Shown one piece after another: positions 37,021 to 47,706 of a stretch of 64,000 bases of DNA. Each line of letters starts with the position of its first letter. The first letter of the stretch is position 1. Under the pieces are notes generated by a model. The model was given only the letters and a program-made list of their open reading frames with translations. It searched no databases and was not told the DNA's origin. The position numbers and the translations under genes are program-made. Origin of the DNA: Rhodosorus marinus (Eukaryota > Rhodophyta > Stylonematophyceae > Stylonematales > Stylonemataceae); contig JAMWBK010000001.1 of assembly GCA_029953675.1 (NCBI GenBank), positions 595,001 through 659,000 on the forward strand. The letters are read 5' to 3'.

Positions 37021-38018
37021 AAGTGTGATTCTAAGTATTATTCAGTACGTTTGTCGGGGGAACTGTTCTCACTTTTGTGGGAAAACACGTTTCCAGTCTA
37101 AATAATTTTTGATCAGGACCCGCTTTGCTTCGTGCCTGGGTTGTGGTTCGAGTAGTGTACTCCTGCGGCTGCGTGATCGATTTAGTATGGGGATGAAGAT
37201 GTAAAACAGAGTCTGCCTCGTGTCTATGCCGCTGACTGATTGAAGAGGTTACACTATTCGAGATGCTGATCTTTTCGAGCTCACAGCCCGTTCCTTGCTT
37301 TCCTCTAAAGCAGCACCGATCTCATCTGCTTCGTCAGGGTTCCCCGTCTGCAAGGACTGCACAGCTTCCCTAGCCCTGATTCTTTAAACCGTGCTTTTTC
37401 GAGCAGCACCTCCGGAGGGTCAAAGGAAGCTGCCCTGGGTGTAAATTACTTTGTCTCGAAGCTCCTGTGGAAGAACCGAGCTCAAGAACCAGCTTGATTG
37501 GGCACAACGAGCCATTCATCTAATTACTAGAATAATTCAATAGTCCTGAGCCTGGACGAGGTGCATCCTCGCGCTCAAAATAGCTGTTTTCTGAAGTAAG
37601 AAGCTACATAATCTAATTAATAATAATATTCAATGAGTTCAGTGTAAGCGAACGTGTTTATTCTGCGTGAACCATCCTCGATTCATCAGCACCAACATTC
37701 ATTATCTAAATACTTCCTTGAATCAATAAATATAAATTAAATTAAATTAAGTAAATAAATACTGATACATATCTTCACATGATTTGATTGGGTTAAGGCT
37801 AACCAATCACCGAGTATACTAGGGGTAAGGAGCTTACTCATGCTAAGATTCTACGAGAGGTCTAGATATGCCGTGATATCGGTGGGCGTCACGGCTTAAG
37901 TGATATCCTTCTTGCTGAGTGAGAATCCTGCTCGTGGCCCCAACATACGTAAAGCCAAAATTGTATAAGACGGACAGTCAACGATTCTTTGGAACCGTGA
38001 TGGATGGTAGAGTGGCGG

Positions 38019-38490
38019 TGCCATGGACAACGGTTTTTAACTTGTACTGTTCTGAACACTAGCGGGGTGCGGTCATTTTCGATCGTTTATGTAAGCCGCT
38101 CTTTTCGGTATTGCTAGCTTTTCAAGAGCGCCTCCTGTGAATATATAGCTTGGGAGAAGAGCACGAGGTTCGATAGGGTATTCGGAACAGATTCAGAAGC
38201 TGCTCAATGGAGTCACCGAGGCACCCGTGAGAAGCATGATACCGCGAGGAAAAGTGGCATGCCATGGACAACGGTTTTTAACTTGTACTGTTCTGAACTC
38301 TAGTCGAGCGCGGTCATTTTCGATCGTTTATGCAAGCCGCTCTTTTCGCTATTGCTAGCTTTTCAACAGTACAAGCGCGCCTCCTGTGCTTGGGAGAAGA
38401 GCACTAGGTTCGATAGGGTATTCGGAACAGATTCAGAAGCTGCTCAACGGAGTCACCGAGGCACCCTTGAGAAACAGGATACCGCGAGCA
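38019..38490. repeat. Tandem duplication, two copies of a 241-bp unit
   Basis: Unit 1 is 38019-38259 and unit 2 is 38260 to about 38490. Both begin TGCCATGGACAACGG and share TTTTCGATCGTTTATG, GCTCTTTTCG, TTGCTAGCTTTTCAA, GGAACAGATTCAGAAGC and GAGTCACCGAGGCACCC. Differences are scattered substitutions plus small indels near the middle (around 38135-38150 and 38366-38390). No open frame spans the unit. Confidence 0.9.
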
Positions 38491-39969
38491 AAAAACTACC
38501 CACGCCTATGAGATGATTTAGAAGATTTTTGGGCGCCTCCCCGAAAACCCCTGGTCAGCAAAAACAAAGCCAGAGCGTGCTGCAACACAATCCAAGATAC
38601 GCGATCCTGGAACCAAGTTTTTTATATGGTTCCCGATTGGTTTCCAAGCAAGATGTTTCGGTGTGGTTCTGTTGGGAAGGCCTATTGGATGGGCATAAGC
38701 AAATCCCCGCGGATATTACGGGCGGACCTTTTTGGCACTTTGCCCACCCAAATCCCCACGGCAGTGCCTCAGCATGCGTATTCTCCCTCGACTGGAGATG
38801 TCCGAACTCTTGGAATATCTCGTGTCATCATCGTCGTTTAGTTAGGGACAACAACCCTGAGAGGAAGAACGCCAGGGCTAAACCAAGACAACGGGGCTCT
38901 AAGACTAAGACCGGGTTAGAACACCATCGAGATCAGCGTTGAGCGCCGATATCGAGACCGCTTGCGAGGAATCAAGAAGCACATTGTTGAGGGTCAGGCC
39001 AGTTAAGTCCAGCAAGGGTCTAGAAAAAAATGTACAGGAGAAAGTTACGTTCATCCGAGATCTGAATGCTCAAGGAATTTTACATTACTGCCAGTGGCAG
39101 CTAGCAGAACATGGCCAGCAGAAGCCATCCAAGCAGCTATAGGTCATTCGCAGATGCGCTCTGACACAAGACAGCAGATTGGCTCAATCACGATGTAGCG
39201 GAGGCAACAACTGTCCACAATTGTGTCTCTTCGACCTCATTTTTATTTACTTTTGAAAATAGATCCTCACCGTTCCTAATACCTGAAAAAAAGTAAAGCG
39301 GAGGCACCACACCCAGTGGGCCAAAAACGACACAATTTATATTGAATGAAATCAATCATCTTAACGGCTCCCGCCCGGGGGGGAGGGGGGGAGGGGGTAA
39401 GAGGCTCTTAAGCGATGCTGTCCCGACTGAGGAATGTCGATTCTGTACGTTGACTCCTAAAACCTAACTCCCGCTACTGAGTGAGTGGCTTTTTCAAGGC
39501 GGGGGGGGAGCAGGTGCCAGAACGGGCAGGAAGAATTCGAAGTGCACCCCACTGAAAACATCCTTCTTAGCCTTTCGCACCATGATGAGAACCTTTTTTA
39601 CTTAAGTCGGCCTATTTCATATTGTTGTAGAAAGTACACTGAAATGACTCGGGATTTTTTGTTTTTTTGGGGGAAAAGACATGGTAGGGAAAACGATGCA
39701 TAGGTTTTTTGAAAAATAAAGATTTTGCGTTTGGGTGGGAGGAGTCCATTTGATTGGGGTTTTGGATGTGACCTTGGAGACCCCACACTAATCCCCATTG
39801 GACCAAGCCGAGCCGAGCAAACTTGTTTCGATTCACAAAGGGGTTAGGACTGAAAACGGAGGAGCTTTATTATTATTTTATATAAGATTTACAACCAAAT
39901 GAGGGGGTAATCAGTAAAACAGTTTTCTTATGGTCGCTCTACACCCCCAAGCATATCGACGGAAACGTT

Positions 39970-40011
39970 AAGGTTTTTAAAAGAATATATATATATATAG
40001 CTCTCCGAACG

Positions 40012-40049
<38 letters not shown>

Positions 40050-40062
40050 TTTAAAAAACCTT
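39970..40062. repeat. AT-microsatellite hairpin with unique-sequence flanks
   Basis: Two (AT)n tracts (39985-39999 and 40016-40047) flank a 16-base GC-containing centre. The outer arms AAGGTTTTTAAAAGAATAT and ATATTCTTTAAAAAACCTT also pair almost perfectly, so the inverted repeat extends beyond the microsatellite. Confidence 0.8.
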
Positions 40063-41350
40063 GCTTTGACACTATGGGTACAAATCTCTTCCTGAAGAGC
40101 GCCCTCCCCGACGAAATTCTTGGGGTAATCTATTTATGGATTATGGCGCCCAGAAGGGCAAAAGCAGGGGCGGGCGGACAAGGCCAAAACACACCACACC
40201 GTAAACCGCCACCCCTCGGAGTTTCCTTTCTCAGTTGTCCAAAGCAAATTGTGGTGTTTTTATTCAGTGTTGCTTTTTCTACCTATTGCTGGGTTTTGGT
40301 GTCTTTTCTTTTTCTTTTTTCTGGAAATCCCCCCCAAGTCGCTCTTGACAGAGAACTTGCTGACGGAGTTTGTATGTTTCCCTGACACCTCTCGCTGCGA
40401 CCGTCGATCTTATCCCCGCGCGTATCCCTCTGCGCTCTTGAGCATAGATAGGCCACTGGCTAAAACCGCAGAATGATGGTGATGGCTACAAAAAAAAAAA
40501 AACGAACAATTTGGTGTGTTTTTTCAATCTACCTTTTCTCAATAACATCGCCGAAATCGAAGAGGACCATTTTTGGGGGGGCCTCAAAAAGTCGGATATA
40601 TAACTTGAAAGGATCCCCTAAAACGGAAACACGAAATTTTTTTCTCGTGAACGTTGTCTGTTGTCCCCTAAAAAGGAATAGATGAGAGGTGGAGGGGGGG
40701 GGGGGGTTGTTTCAACCCCAAAAGTACACTGTGTATCTTTCGAAGCCTTGACGGATAACTCAAGCTGTCCATTAAATTACAGTTTCCTCCCTAATTTTTA
40801 TTTCTATATAGTAGATTGAGGGGATACCCGATATTGTTTACCCCTTGGATGATTTTCTAGCAAGCTCTATCCCGACCCCCCCTTCTTTTCGTTTTCTTTT
40901 TCCGTATTTTCTCAAGCTAAAATCTGAAAAATTCATAGATCTGTGCTGAGGGGAAAAAGGGCTTCTTGGTGGAAGGGAACCAAACGAGCGTGGCAGGAGT
41001 GCACGCCCGTTTTTCTTGGTCTTGTTTTTGGACTATGAGCAAGCTCAGCAATTATATAGAACAGCTAGGTTCTATATTCCACACTGATATCATAATATGG
41101 AAATAAAATAATATCGCGACGGAACAAATTTAGAAAACATTCTGGATAGATTTTGAGCTATAACTTTTGGAGGCGGCTTCGGGGTTAGTCGGTCTGTTGA
41201 GGAAGAGACTTACCGAGTGTAGTTTACTTCTGGCAAGGCAGTGTGTTGGGAAGGGTGGACTGCAGGATGTCTGTGTGATTTAGAAAACGGAGGTTGGGAG
41301 GAGAGGAAAGTGAAAGAGGTCTTTTCTTTTTTGGAGGTTTGCCTGTTTGA

Positions 41351-41374
41351 GGGGGGTGGGTGGGTGGGGGCGGG
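41351..41374 (+). promoter_or_regulatory. G-quadruplex-type motif in the leader of the 41647 gene
   Basis: Five G tracts (G6, G3, G3, G5, G3) are separated by single bases, an ideal quadruplex pattern, on the sense strand about 270 bp before the ATG. Regulatory role is inferred. Confidence 0.45.
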
Positions 41375-41646
41375 TGGCCGAGGCGAGTCAGGGGGGGAAC
41401 AGCTTTGTGCTGGTAGCTGAGTTTTAGAAGTGGGAGTAGCGGGCGCTGTGGGGACAGAAGAGGCATTGGTTCGTTCTCTTCTCATTTCTTGTAGGCTAGT
41501 TCCGCCTATTTTTTTGGATTCGGAAATTTTTTTGGGGTTTGGACTTGCCGGACCACGCTGGAAGAGATTTTGTGGCTCCCTGCTTTGTTCTTTGTTTGGG
41601 AAGTGGAAGCGGGGGGAAAATTGGTTGAAAGGAAAATTGAGCCAAA

Positions 41647-42774
41647 ATGGATGGGAATTCGCGTGACCACTTTCTCTCCCAGTTGGAGGCAATGAAATCG
41701 TCGAGCAGAAGTGGTCAGGCTGCGGACTATCTAAGGGGAATTTTCAACGATGCGAAAGGTTCAACGAAAGCAAACGATAATCAGGCGTTTGACGTGTATG
41801 CCCAATTTCAAAGTGTAATTGGAAAGGAGAAGCAGATGAGCGTGAACCAGCTGAGGAACGTGTCCATGGGCAACCCTGCGGGCAAGGAGCGGATGCCTTT
41901 CTTGCAAGCTTCAAACGTTACTGCAATTGAAGAGGGAAAGACTGTACAAGAGCAGCTTGCGCCCGCGAAGCGTCGGGCAAATGCGAAGTGGAACGAGGGT
42001 GGGGTGGATGTAAATAGTAGTCAATCTGGAAGTGTGGAAACTGCCGAGGAATCAAATGATGTGAATATGACTCTTGGATGCGGTACGACAGCTGCTCATT
42101 GAACTAACGAGCTAGCGATGCTACTTCAATTTGTGTGCTATCGAGCCTCTAATCGATATAGTTTGATTATTCTATCTCCCTTAGGATTAACGAGGAAAGA
42201 ATTACTTCATCGAATGTTGCGAGCGGCTGCCCTCACATACTTCGCTGCGTTAAGACAGCAGTTGGGTATTGAACAAAGCAGAAAGCAGTTTGCCATGCTC
42301 AACGCGAATGCGAAAATTGGTGAATCAATTGGAGGACGTATGGAGAATGGGAAAAGCATGAAGAGAACAAGTAGCAAACACACAAGTCCGGAAGTCGTGA
42401 AGCAGGACGATGTCAATGCTCTGAAGCCGCTGAAGGAGGTCGTTAAGAGAAACACGGCTATGAAAGACGCTGTCAAGAGAAATACTACAGCAGGTAAACC
42501 GCCGAGGTCGAGCAAGAAGCCAAGAGCTTCTGCAGGGAACAATTCGAGCCAGAAGGGCGGAGAAAGTGAGCTGTCAAAGGCGAATTTGATTCCCCCAGAT
42601 GATGAACAATTTACGGACTCGTTTGAGGAGGCGTTCAACAAATTATCTGGCCCTCCTGCGCAAGACCCAAGTGCAGCATTCCTGAATCTACCGGGAGGAA
42701 TTCAACAAGTAAACGGGGCCGGCTTCTCCTTCGACCAAATGAACATGCAGTGGGATGGACAGCTACAGAAGTAG
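41647..42774 (+). CDS. Basic, low-complexity protein of unknown function, probably nuclear
   Basis: Two exons: 41647-42082 and 42185-42774 (intron 102 bp), giving 341 aa. The ATG has a strong context (AAAATGG). No family is recognised. Visible features are an N-terminal half rich in Ser, Asn and Gln, and a helical amphipathic segment right after the splice (LTRKELLHRMLRAAALTYFA). A basic stretch follows with a near-duplicated VKRNT motif (KEVVKRNT, KDAVKRNT) and a nuclear-localisation-like RSSKKPRA. The acidic part is DDEQFTDSFEEAFNKL, and the tail is rich in Gln, Met and Asn. An intrinsically disordered chromatin or transcription factor is one guess; it is not proven. Confidence 0.75.
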
Positions 42775-43335
42775 CTTGATTTGGGTTTATATTCTACGCA
42801 ATTTGTTCGACCGAAGTTTGTTATTTAACTTGTTTGTGGATCTATGTTAAACCAAGAGAGATTGTTAATAGCGGATGTCTTCTGAGTATCATGCTGCCGT
42901 TTCTGTTCACGGTGAAACGAGTGGTATCTCGGCAGCCTTATGGTACCGTCACGGCCTAGAGCTCGACCGGCTGCTCAGCTGCTCTTCTGCGCTGGTCTGG
43001 ATCGAGAAGGAGAAGTTGTACGTTCTAAGGTTTTGACCGAGTCACCTTTTGGCATATGGGATAGCTGGCAGGAGATCCTCTTCTACGTAATGCTTCCTCA
43101 TGCCAGAGGGGATCAGGAATGCCCGATAGCATGGTTTAGGGAAGTATTGGCCAGTAAAAGAAAAGTAGTGAACAATGTGAGCCCTCTCCTACACTCTGCT
43201 CGAGCGCAAAACAAGTATATCAGACAATTGCATTTTTTTTTTTTTTCATCCAATGTCTCCAAAGGATTCCGTTTAACTCAAGTTACAAGGTTAGTCGTTT
43301 TCATTATGTTCTTGTGAGTACTACAGGCCCTTTCT
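42775..43335. other. Convergent intergenic gap with a doubtful + frame
   Basis: Lies between the ends of the 41647 gene and the ACT gene. An ATG at 42875 opens 53 codons, and another frame at 42940-43317 opens 125 codons that include FGIWDSWQEILFYVMLPH. The two overlap in different frames and cannot be joined by a good splice. Probably UTR and spacer. A T-run is at 43231-43247. Confidence 0.4.
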
Positions 43336-44309
43336 TCAGAGAACAACGGTCTCACAATCCAGGCCTACTTTGTTCGCGGTTTCTCCTAATTTGTCTTTAA
43401 ACTCTGAAAAATCAATGCCACTTATCGGGAAGGTTATTCTGGCTTTCATTGAGAAGTACGGTGCTCCGGAGTAGGGAGCAGATAGGGTCTGAAGGACCAG
43501 GAATGTATTAGAACTGCACGATGTGGGTAAGCGGATAGTAGTTGTTTGGGTCAACTCACTGCTGTATCAAAACTGTTGATTGCTACTCCACTCTTTCCCA
43601 AGAATTGAATTATGGAGTATACAAGACCAATATTATCGGATCCTGTGAGCCTTATTTCCCACTGTTGGCAACTTCCGTCGCTGTCATAAACCGCCATCTT
43701 CCTCTCATCGCCTTCTTCCGACCATCTGGTGATCAAGAAAAGTTTCTGCAGCACAGCGGGAGAGCGCGTGAAGAGATCAGGGCCCAAAAAGCGAGAAGCA
43801 CCGTAAACAGAGTAGAAGAGCCTTTTAATGGCAGCTGAAAGGTACCTTTTCCTTTCCTAGATCTCTCAGGGTGTTCCGAATACTCTCCCATCGGCCCTCT
43901 TGCACGCCTAACAGGATCTGTAGGGTAAAGTCCCCGCTCAGAGCGCTCATCCGACTTTGTTAACACACAGCAACGCGATTACACATCCTTATCAGAAAAA
44001 TACTTTCTCCTTCACTCCCCGCTCACTAACCCTTTCCTTCGAAGCCGGTGATGATTCCTACCTCTTCTCAATGTTACCACCCGCAAGCTGAATCTCAGAA
44101 GTGAGCTTTGTAATAATTTCATAATCATCCGTACCCGCAGCCGTTATTATAAGCCTCTTGTAACTACTCATCGCCCTTCTTCCGAGACACGCAGTCCGCC
44201 ATCCTGCCCGCAGTCCATTGCCAATGGACAGCATCCTCCACACCCTCAAACCCGCCCCCAGAAAACCAGACGTATCAGCGGGGGAATGAAACGATCCAAA
44301 AATTACCAC
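43336..44309 (-). CDS. Double ACT-domain protein, GcvR-like, probably organellar
   Basis: Four exons: 44309-44062, 43954-43846, 43745-43560, 43488-43336, giving 231 aa. The first ACT domain reads KRLIITAAGTDDYEIITKL, then GGNIEKRSRMSALSGDF; the SRM-S-L-GDF block forms only when exons 1 and 2 are joined. The second ACT reads WEIRLTGSDNIGLVYSII and continues with SAPYSGAPYFSMKARITFP. The pair resembles GcvR-type proteins, which bind amino acids or partner proteins and regulate glycine or amino-acid metabolism. About 50 N-terminal residues are rich in Arg, Gly and Leu with few acids, like a mitochondrial or plastid transit peptide. Ligand is unknown. Confidence 0.88.
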
Positions 44310-45240
44310 CTGAAAGCATTAATATATTACCATTCTCTTTCCACAAAAAAATAAATAATTTCCGATTTCAAAACCGTTAGAAAACTCCACTCTGCCAATC
44401 TCTTTCCCCAGTAGTTCAAACCCCTTTCCTCATCGCCAACTTTTCATTCCCCCTGGCAAAATCTATCCCTACCGATCAGGATCCAATACCATAACCTGAG
44501 AAACTATACATTTGAGCTCGCACTTCCGAAAATCAATACAGAAATTAACGAAAATGTAAAAAGTCGATTACCAATTGCATTGCAACCAAAAACGAGGATT
44601 TACTTTTTTTGTGCCGCTTCCCAAAGCAAAAAAAGAATTCCGCTCGTCATCAGTATGAAAAATTTACCACCGTTTATTAATTTTGCGTCGTATTGCAACT
44701 TTTTGATTCTAAATTATTGTGTTTTAAGAAAGTAGATCGATTTCTTGTTCTGTTTTGTTTGTAAAATGATCGGAATGCAAATGCTTTCTGATGCCGTTCG
44801 GTATGGTTTAGATGGTTTCAGTGGCTAGGGTCAGTATGAAATTCGGTAGTATTTAGATGAGAACGACGAAGATGGACAGTTGCTTGATTAGGATGGGGGA
44901 GGCCGCTTCGGGTATCTACGTGTGGTTGTAGGTGTCAATGGCTGCGTAGTTAGTTCGCCCACTATAAGGTTTGGGGAAAAAAGAAGAAGGAAGTACTTAT
45001 GCTTAGGTGAGCTATCCTCTGAAGCCCGTGTTCACCCGTGTTCTCTCTTTCGTGGAACGCCTGGTCTGATTTCGGACGAGTGGGATTAGGGTCGAGAACT
45101 TTGAGAATTTTGGTTCTTTCTTTGAAAGTTTATCAGAAAGTCTCCTGCCTTTCAAGGCGCGCCTCGAAGGGAAGGATTTAGGCTTTGGCGAGGCCATCGA
45201 TCCGTTGAAATCACCATTTGCTGAAGGGTCGAGGTGGTCA
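44310..45240. other. Divergent intergenic region
   Basis: Separates the ACT gene (-) and the hydrolase gene (+). AT-rich in the middle (44480-44760). I see no gene or strong repeat. A G-rich block near 44880-44920 lies on the sense side of the hydrolase gene. Confidence 0.6.
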
Positions 45241-46209
45241 ATGAGTTGGTGCTGCTTTGCGTCCCCTTCCTCGGGAACGCCTCGACATCATCGACGAGAG
45301 TTGACATGTATGAAGCAAGAAAAGGTAATTTGATCAAGGCGCTTGGCTCTATTGATGCTAAATTTTTCGGGCGTACGGGAATATTGAACGTGGCAATCTC
45401 GTGATAGGCACCATGCGTTATTCTGCCCGGGTTCGGAAATAAGTCTGATGATTACGTCGAGTTTGTGAGAACTTTAGAAGGAAGAGGCCATCGATGCTAT
45501 GTAGTTCCAGTAAAAAGATCTGACTGGTGGAAAACTTTCAAAGGACTTCGGACGCGGAACTATTGGACTGGTAAGCTAGAACCAAACATGGTTCTCGATT
45601 GGTACTTCAACAGCGTTCGCAACACCATGCAGGTAATACAGCGGTGCCACAACGAATGAGCTGCTCTATGGAATAGAACAAGTCTGACCTTCTATTTACG
45701 AATTGTAGGAAGCCGAAGAGAACGAATCTGACGGCTTCAACATCATCGGACACAGCGCGGGTGGCTGGCTAGGCAGGATCTACCTCCACGAGCGAATTCC
45801 CGTCCAAAAGAATCAACTGGTTAAGACGTTGATCACCTTGGGCACGCCTCACTTGCCGCCTCCGAAGAACACATTTGACCAAACACGAGGTCTCCTGACG
45901 TACGTGAACACCCGCTGTGACAACAACCACCGGAAGGAGGTTTCGTATATCTGCGTTGGGGGAAAGTCGCTGCAGGGGAAGAAGTGGAGAGAGGGCAAGT
46001 TTGAGGAATGGTTCGCCTATCAGTCCTACGGTCCCGTTTGTGGGGTTGGTGCAACCTGGGGGGACGGGATAACTCCCCTGGAGTCCGCGTTCTTGGAAGA
46101 CGCAGAAAGAATCGTCATCGAGGGAGCATTACACTCCCCAGTTTCTGCGCCTTCTTCTTGGTACGGCTCCGAAGGACTCATTGACAAATGGATTCATCAC
46201 CTTCAATAG
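45241..46209 (+). CDS. Alpha/beta hydrolase, PGAP1/lipase-like, possibly plastid
   Basis: Three exons: 45241-45324, 45408-45632, 45709-46209, giving 269 aa. The core begins APCVILPGFGNKSDDY. The nucleophile elbow is IIGHSAGGWLGR with S119. Other triad members are D222 in WGDGITPLESA and H245 in GALHSP. This arrangement is that of lipase/esterase proteins related to PGAP1-like hydrolases found in plants, algae and cyanobacteria. The substrate is probably a lipid or ester but is not readable. The first exon (28 residues, rich in Ser, Arg and His) is the least certain; it joins in phase and could be the start of a targeting peptide. Confidence 0.85.
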
Positions 46210-46462
46210 CCTACCAGGACGAGCTGAGCAACGGCTAACATTATAAGGAAGGTCTATCATATTCAGCGCGGAAAGCATCCTGTCAGGCTTGATCTTTCTT
46301 GTTTAAATAGTATAAATGATGTACAACAATACCCATCCACGTAGAGTACAAAGCTAAATCATCGACTAGCGCTATAGTGCGGAACTAGCCACTTGATAGA
46401 CGACAAAAGTAGAAACTAAACATTGACCTTACACCCTCTGTGTGTGGCAGAGAGCTTATTTC

Positions 46463-47618
46463 CTAGTAATCATCATATCGTGTAACGCTCACCAACACAC
46501 CACAGCCTTCGTCTCCAACTTGCGCAGGCAGCGCCTGGTTCAGAGTGTATTTTACAGTCCACGGTCCACGCCGTGAAAGTGCTCCGAATCCTATCCAACG
46601 GGATTTTACCGGAGGACCACTATGTCGCAAGTTCACATCGACACTTGTCCAAAGAGTGCCGTCCTAAATATTTTAAAAAAACACACAAAAACGATTTAGC
46701 AACTGACTTCCTGTTCAACAGTAATTAACGGATACCCACCTTCGTGCAGAAGAAGAAGGGAACACGAGACGGATCGCTGAGAGACATGGTAATGTCTTCA
46801 GCATCCACCTGCCTCCACTTCGCTTTATCTTCCGTTTCCTCGATATTGAGCTCCAGTAAGTCGAAGTGCTGTGGTCTAGTCGGCGGAACACTCGCGCGCT
46901 GCTTCACAGACTTCATAACGACCTCGTCGCCTTCAATTGCCATTGATACTTGAGTCACTTTCTCCGAGGCTGCAGTCCCTAATGTAGCGACGAGATCTCC
47001 CTCGCGAGTGAAGTCCAAACCGTACCAAATAGGAACGACTGCTTTTCTGCCAAACTGCACATCTCGCGTCTCTCCGCCATCCACGGAGAGCACCAGAACT
47101 TCTGCCTTCTCTTCAAACGCAAGAGCTAGGTGCTTTTCGTCCGGAGATATACGCAGAAGCGCAACCCTCCCTCCAGCACATATTCTAGTATTGCCTTCGA
47201 GCTTGTCATCCGCGAAAACTTGCACCAACCCAGAAGATCCACCAGAAACAGCAACGATTCGACCAGAATAGGACACTTCTACGCAGTTGGACGTCTGCAT
47301 ATCCATGTCCATGTCATATGTACTGTGCTCTTTTGACTCAGTGTCAATTCTGTACACTGTAGAGCCCAACATCTGATTTACAATCACCGCGGTGACTCGC
47401 CCATCAGCAGACACAGCGCATGGACCAAACGAAATCACATTCCGGCCAGCAATACGGAGATTCATCTCCAGCTCCTCCTCTCCAGAAGTACCCAAGAACG
47501 CCAACCACGGTTTCAAAGATGCGTGGAAGCCCTTCGAGCACATACTCAGATGCGACGCATCCCGCTTGGGCAGATGCTGTGCAATCCTCACTAACAGTTC
47601 ATCCGGAAAATTCTCCAT
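46463..47618 (-). CDS. F-box protein with beta-propeller-like C-terminal region
   Basis: Two exons: 47618-46740 and 46663-46463 (intron 76 bp), giving 359 aa. Residues 3-45 form an F-box (FPDELLVRIAQHLPKRDASH, then LSMCSKGFH), which binds Skp1 in SCF ubiquitin ligases. The rest consists of repeated beta-strand units of WD40-like spacing, such as CVEVSYSGRIVAVSGGSSG, ALLRISPDEKHLALAFEEK and YGLDFTREGDLVATLG. These are likely the substrate-binding propeller, though strict WD dipeptides are missing. It is convergent with the hydrolase gene, 253 bp apart. The target is unknown. Confidence 0.85.
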
Positions 47619-47706
47619 CCCTCTTCCCCTTCACCCGATCAAACTAATTCTGAAAAAACAACAGATCCCCTTCCCCCCCTCCCCCAAAACCCACCTCCCC
47701 CTCACC
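47619..47706 (-). promoter_or_regulatory. G-rich sense-strand leader of the F-box gene
   Basis: On + the sequence 47667-47692 is C4, C6, C5, C3 with short spacers, so the sense strand carries four G tracts about 50-75 bp upstream of the ATG. It can form a G-quadruplex. Function inferred. Confidence 0.4.

Larger units (their letters stand above)
37021..41646. other. 4.6-kb stretch without a firm gene
   Basis: Contains an AT-rich block (37605-37770), a 241-bp tandem duplication (38019-38490), G-rich runs (39376-39398), an AT-microsatellite hairpin (39970-40062) and a G run at 40692-40707. A 137-codon frame at 38529-38942 starts just after the duplication and has no motif. The last 300 bp form the G-rich leader of the next gene. 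Confidence 0.55.

Noticed and set aside
41210-41692. 160-codon Pro/Ser-rich frame on -
   Set aside because: It is the complement of the G-rich leader of the 41647 gene. The Pro-rich translation is a by-product of C runs.
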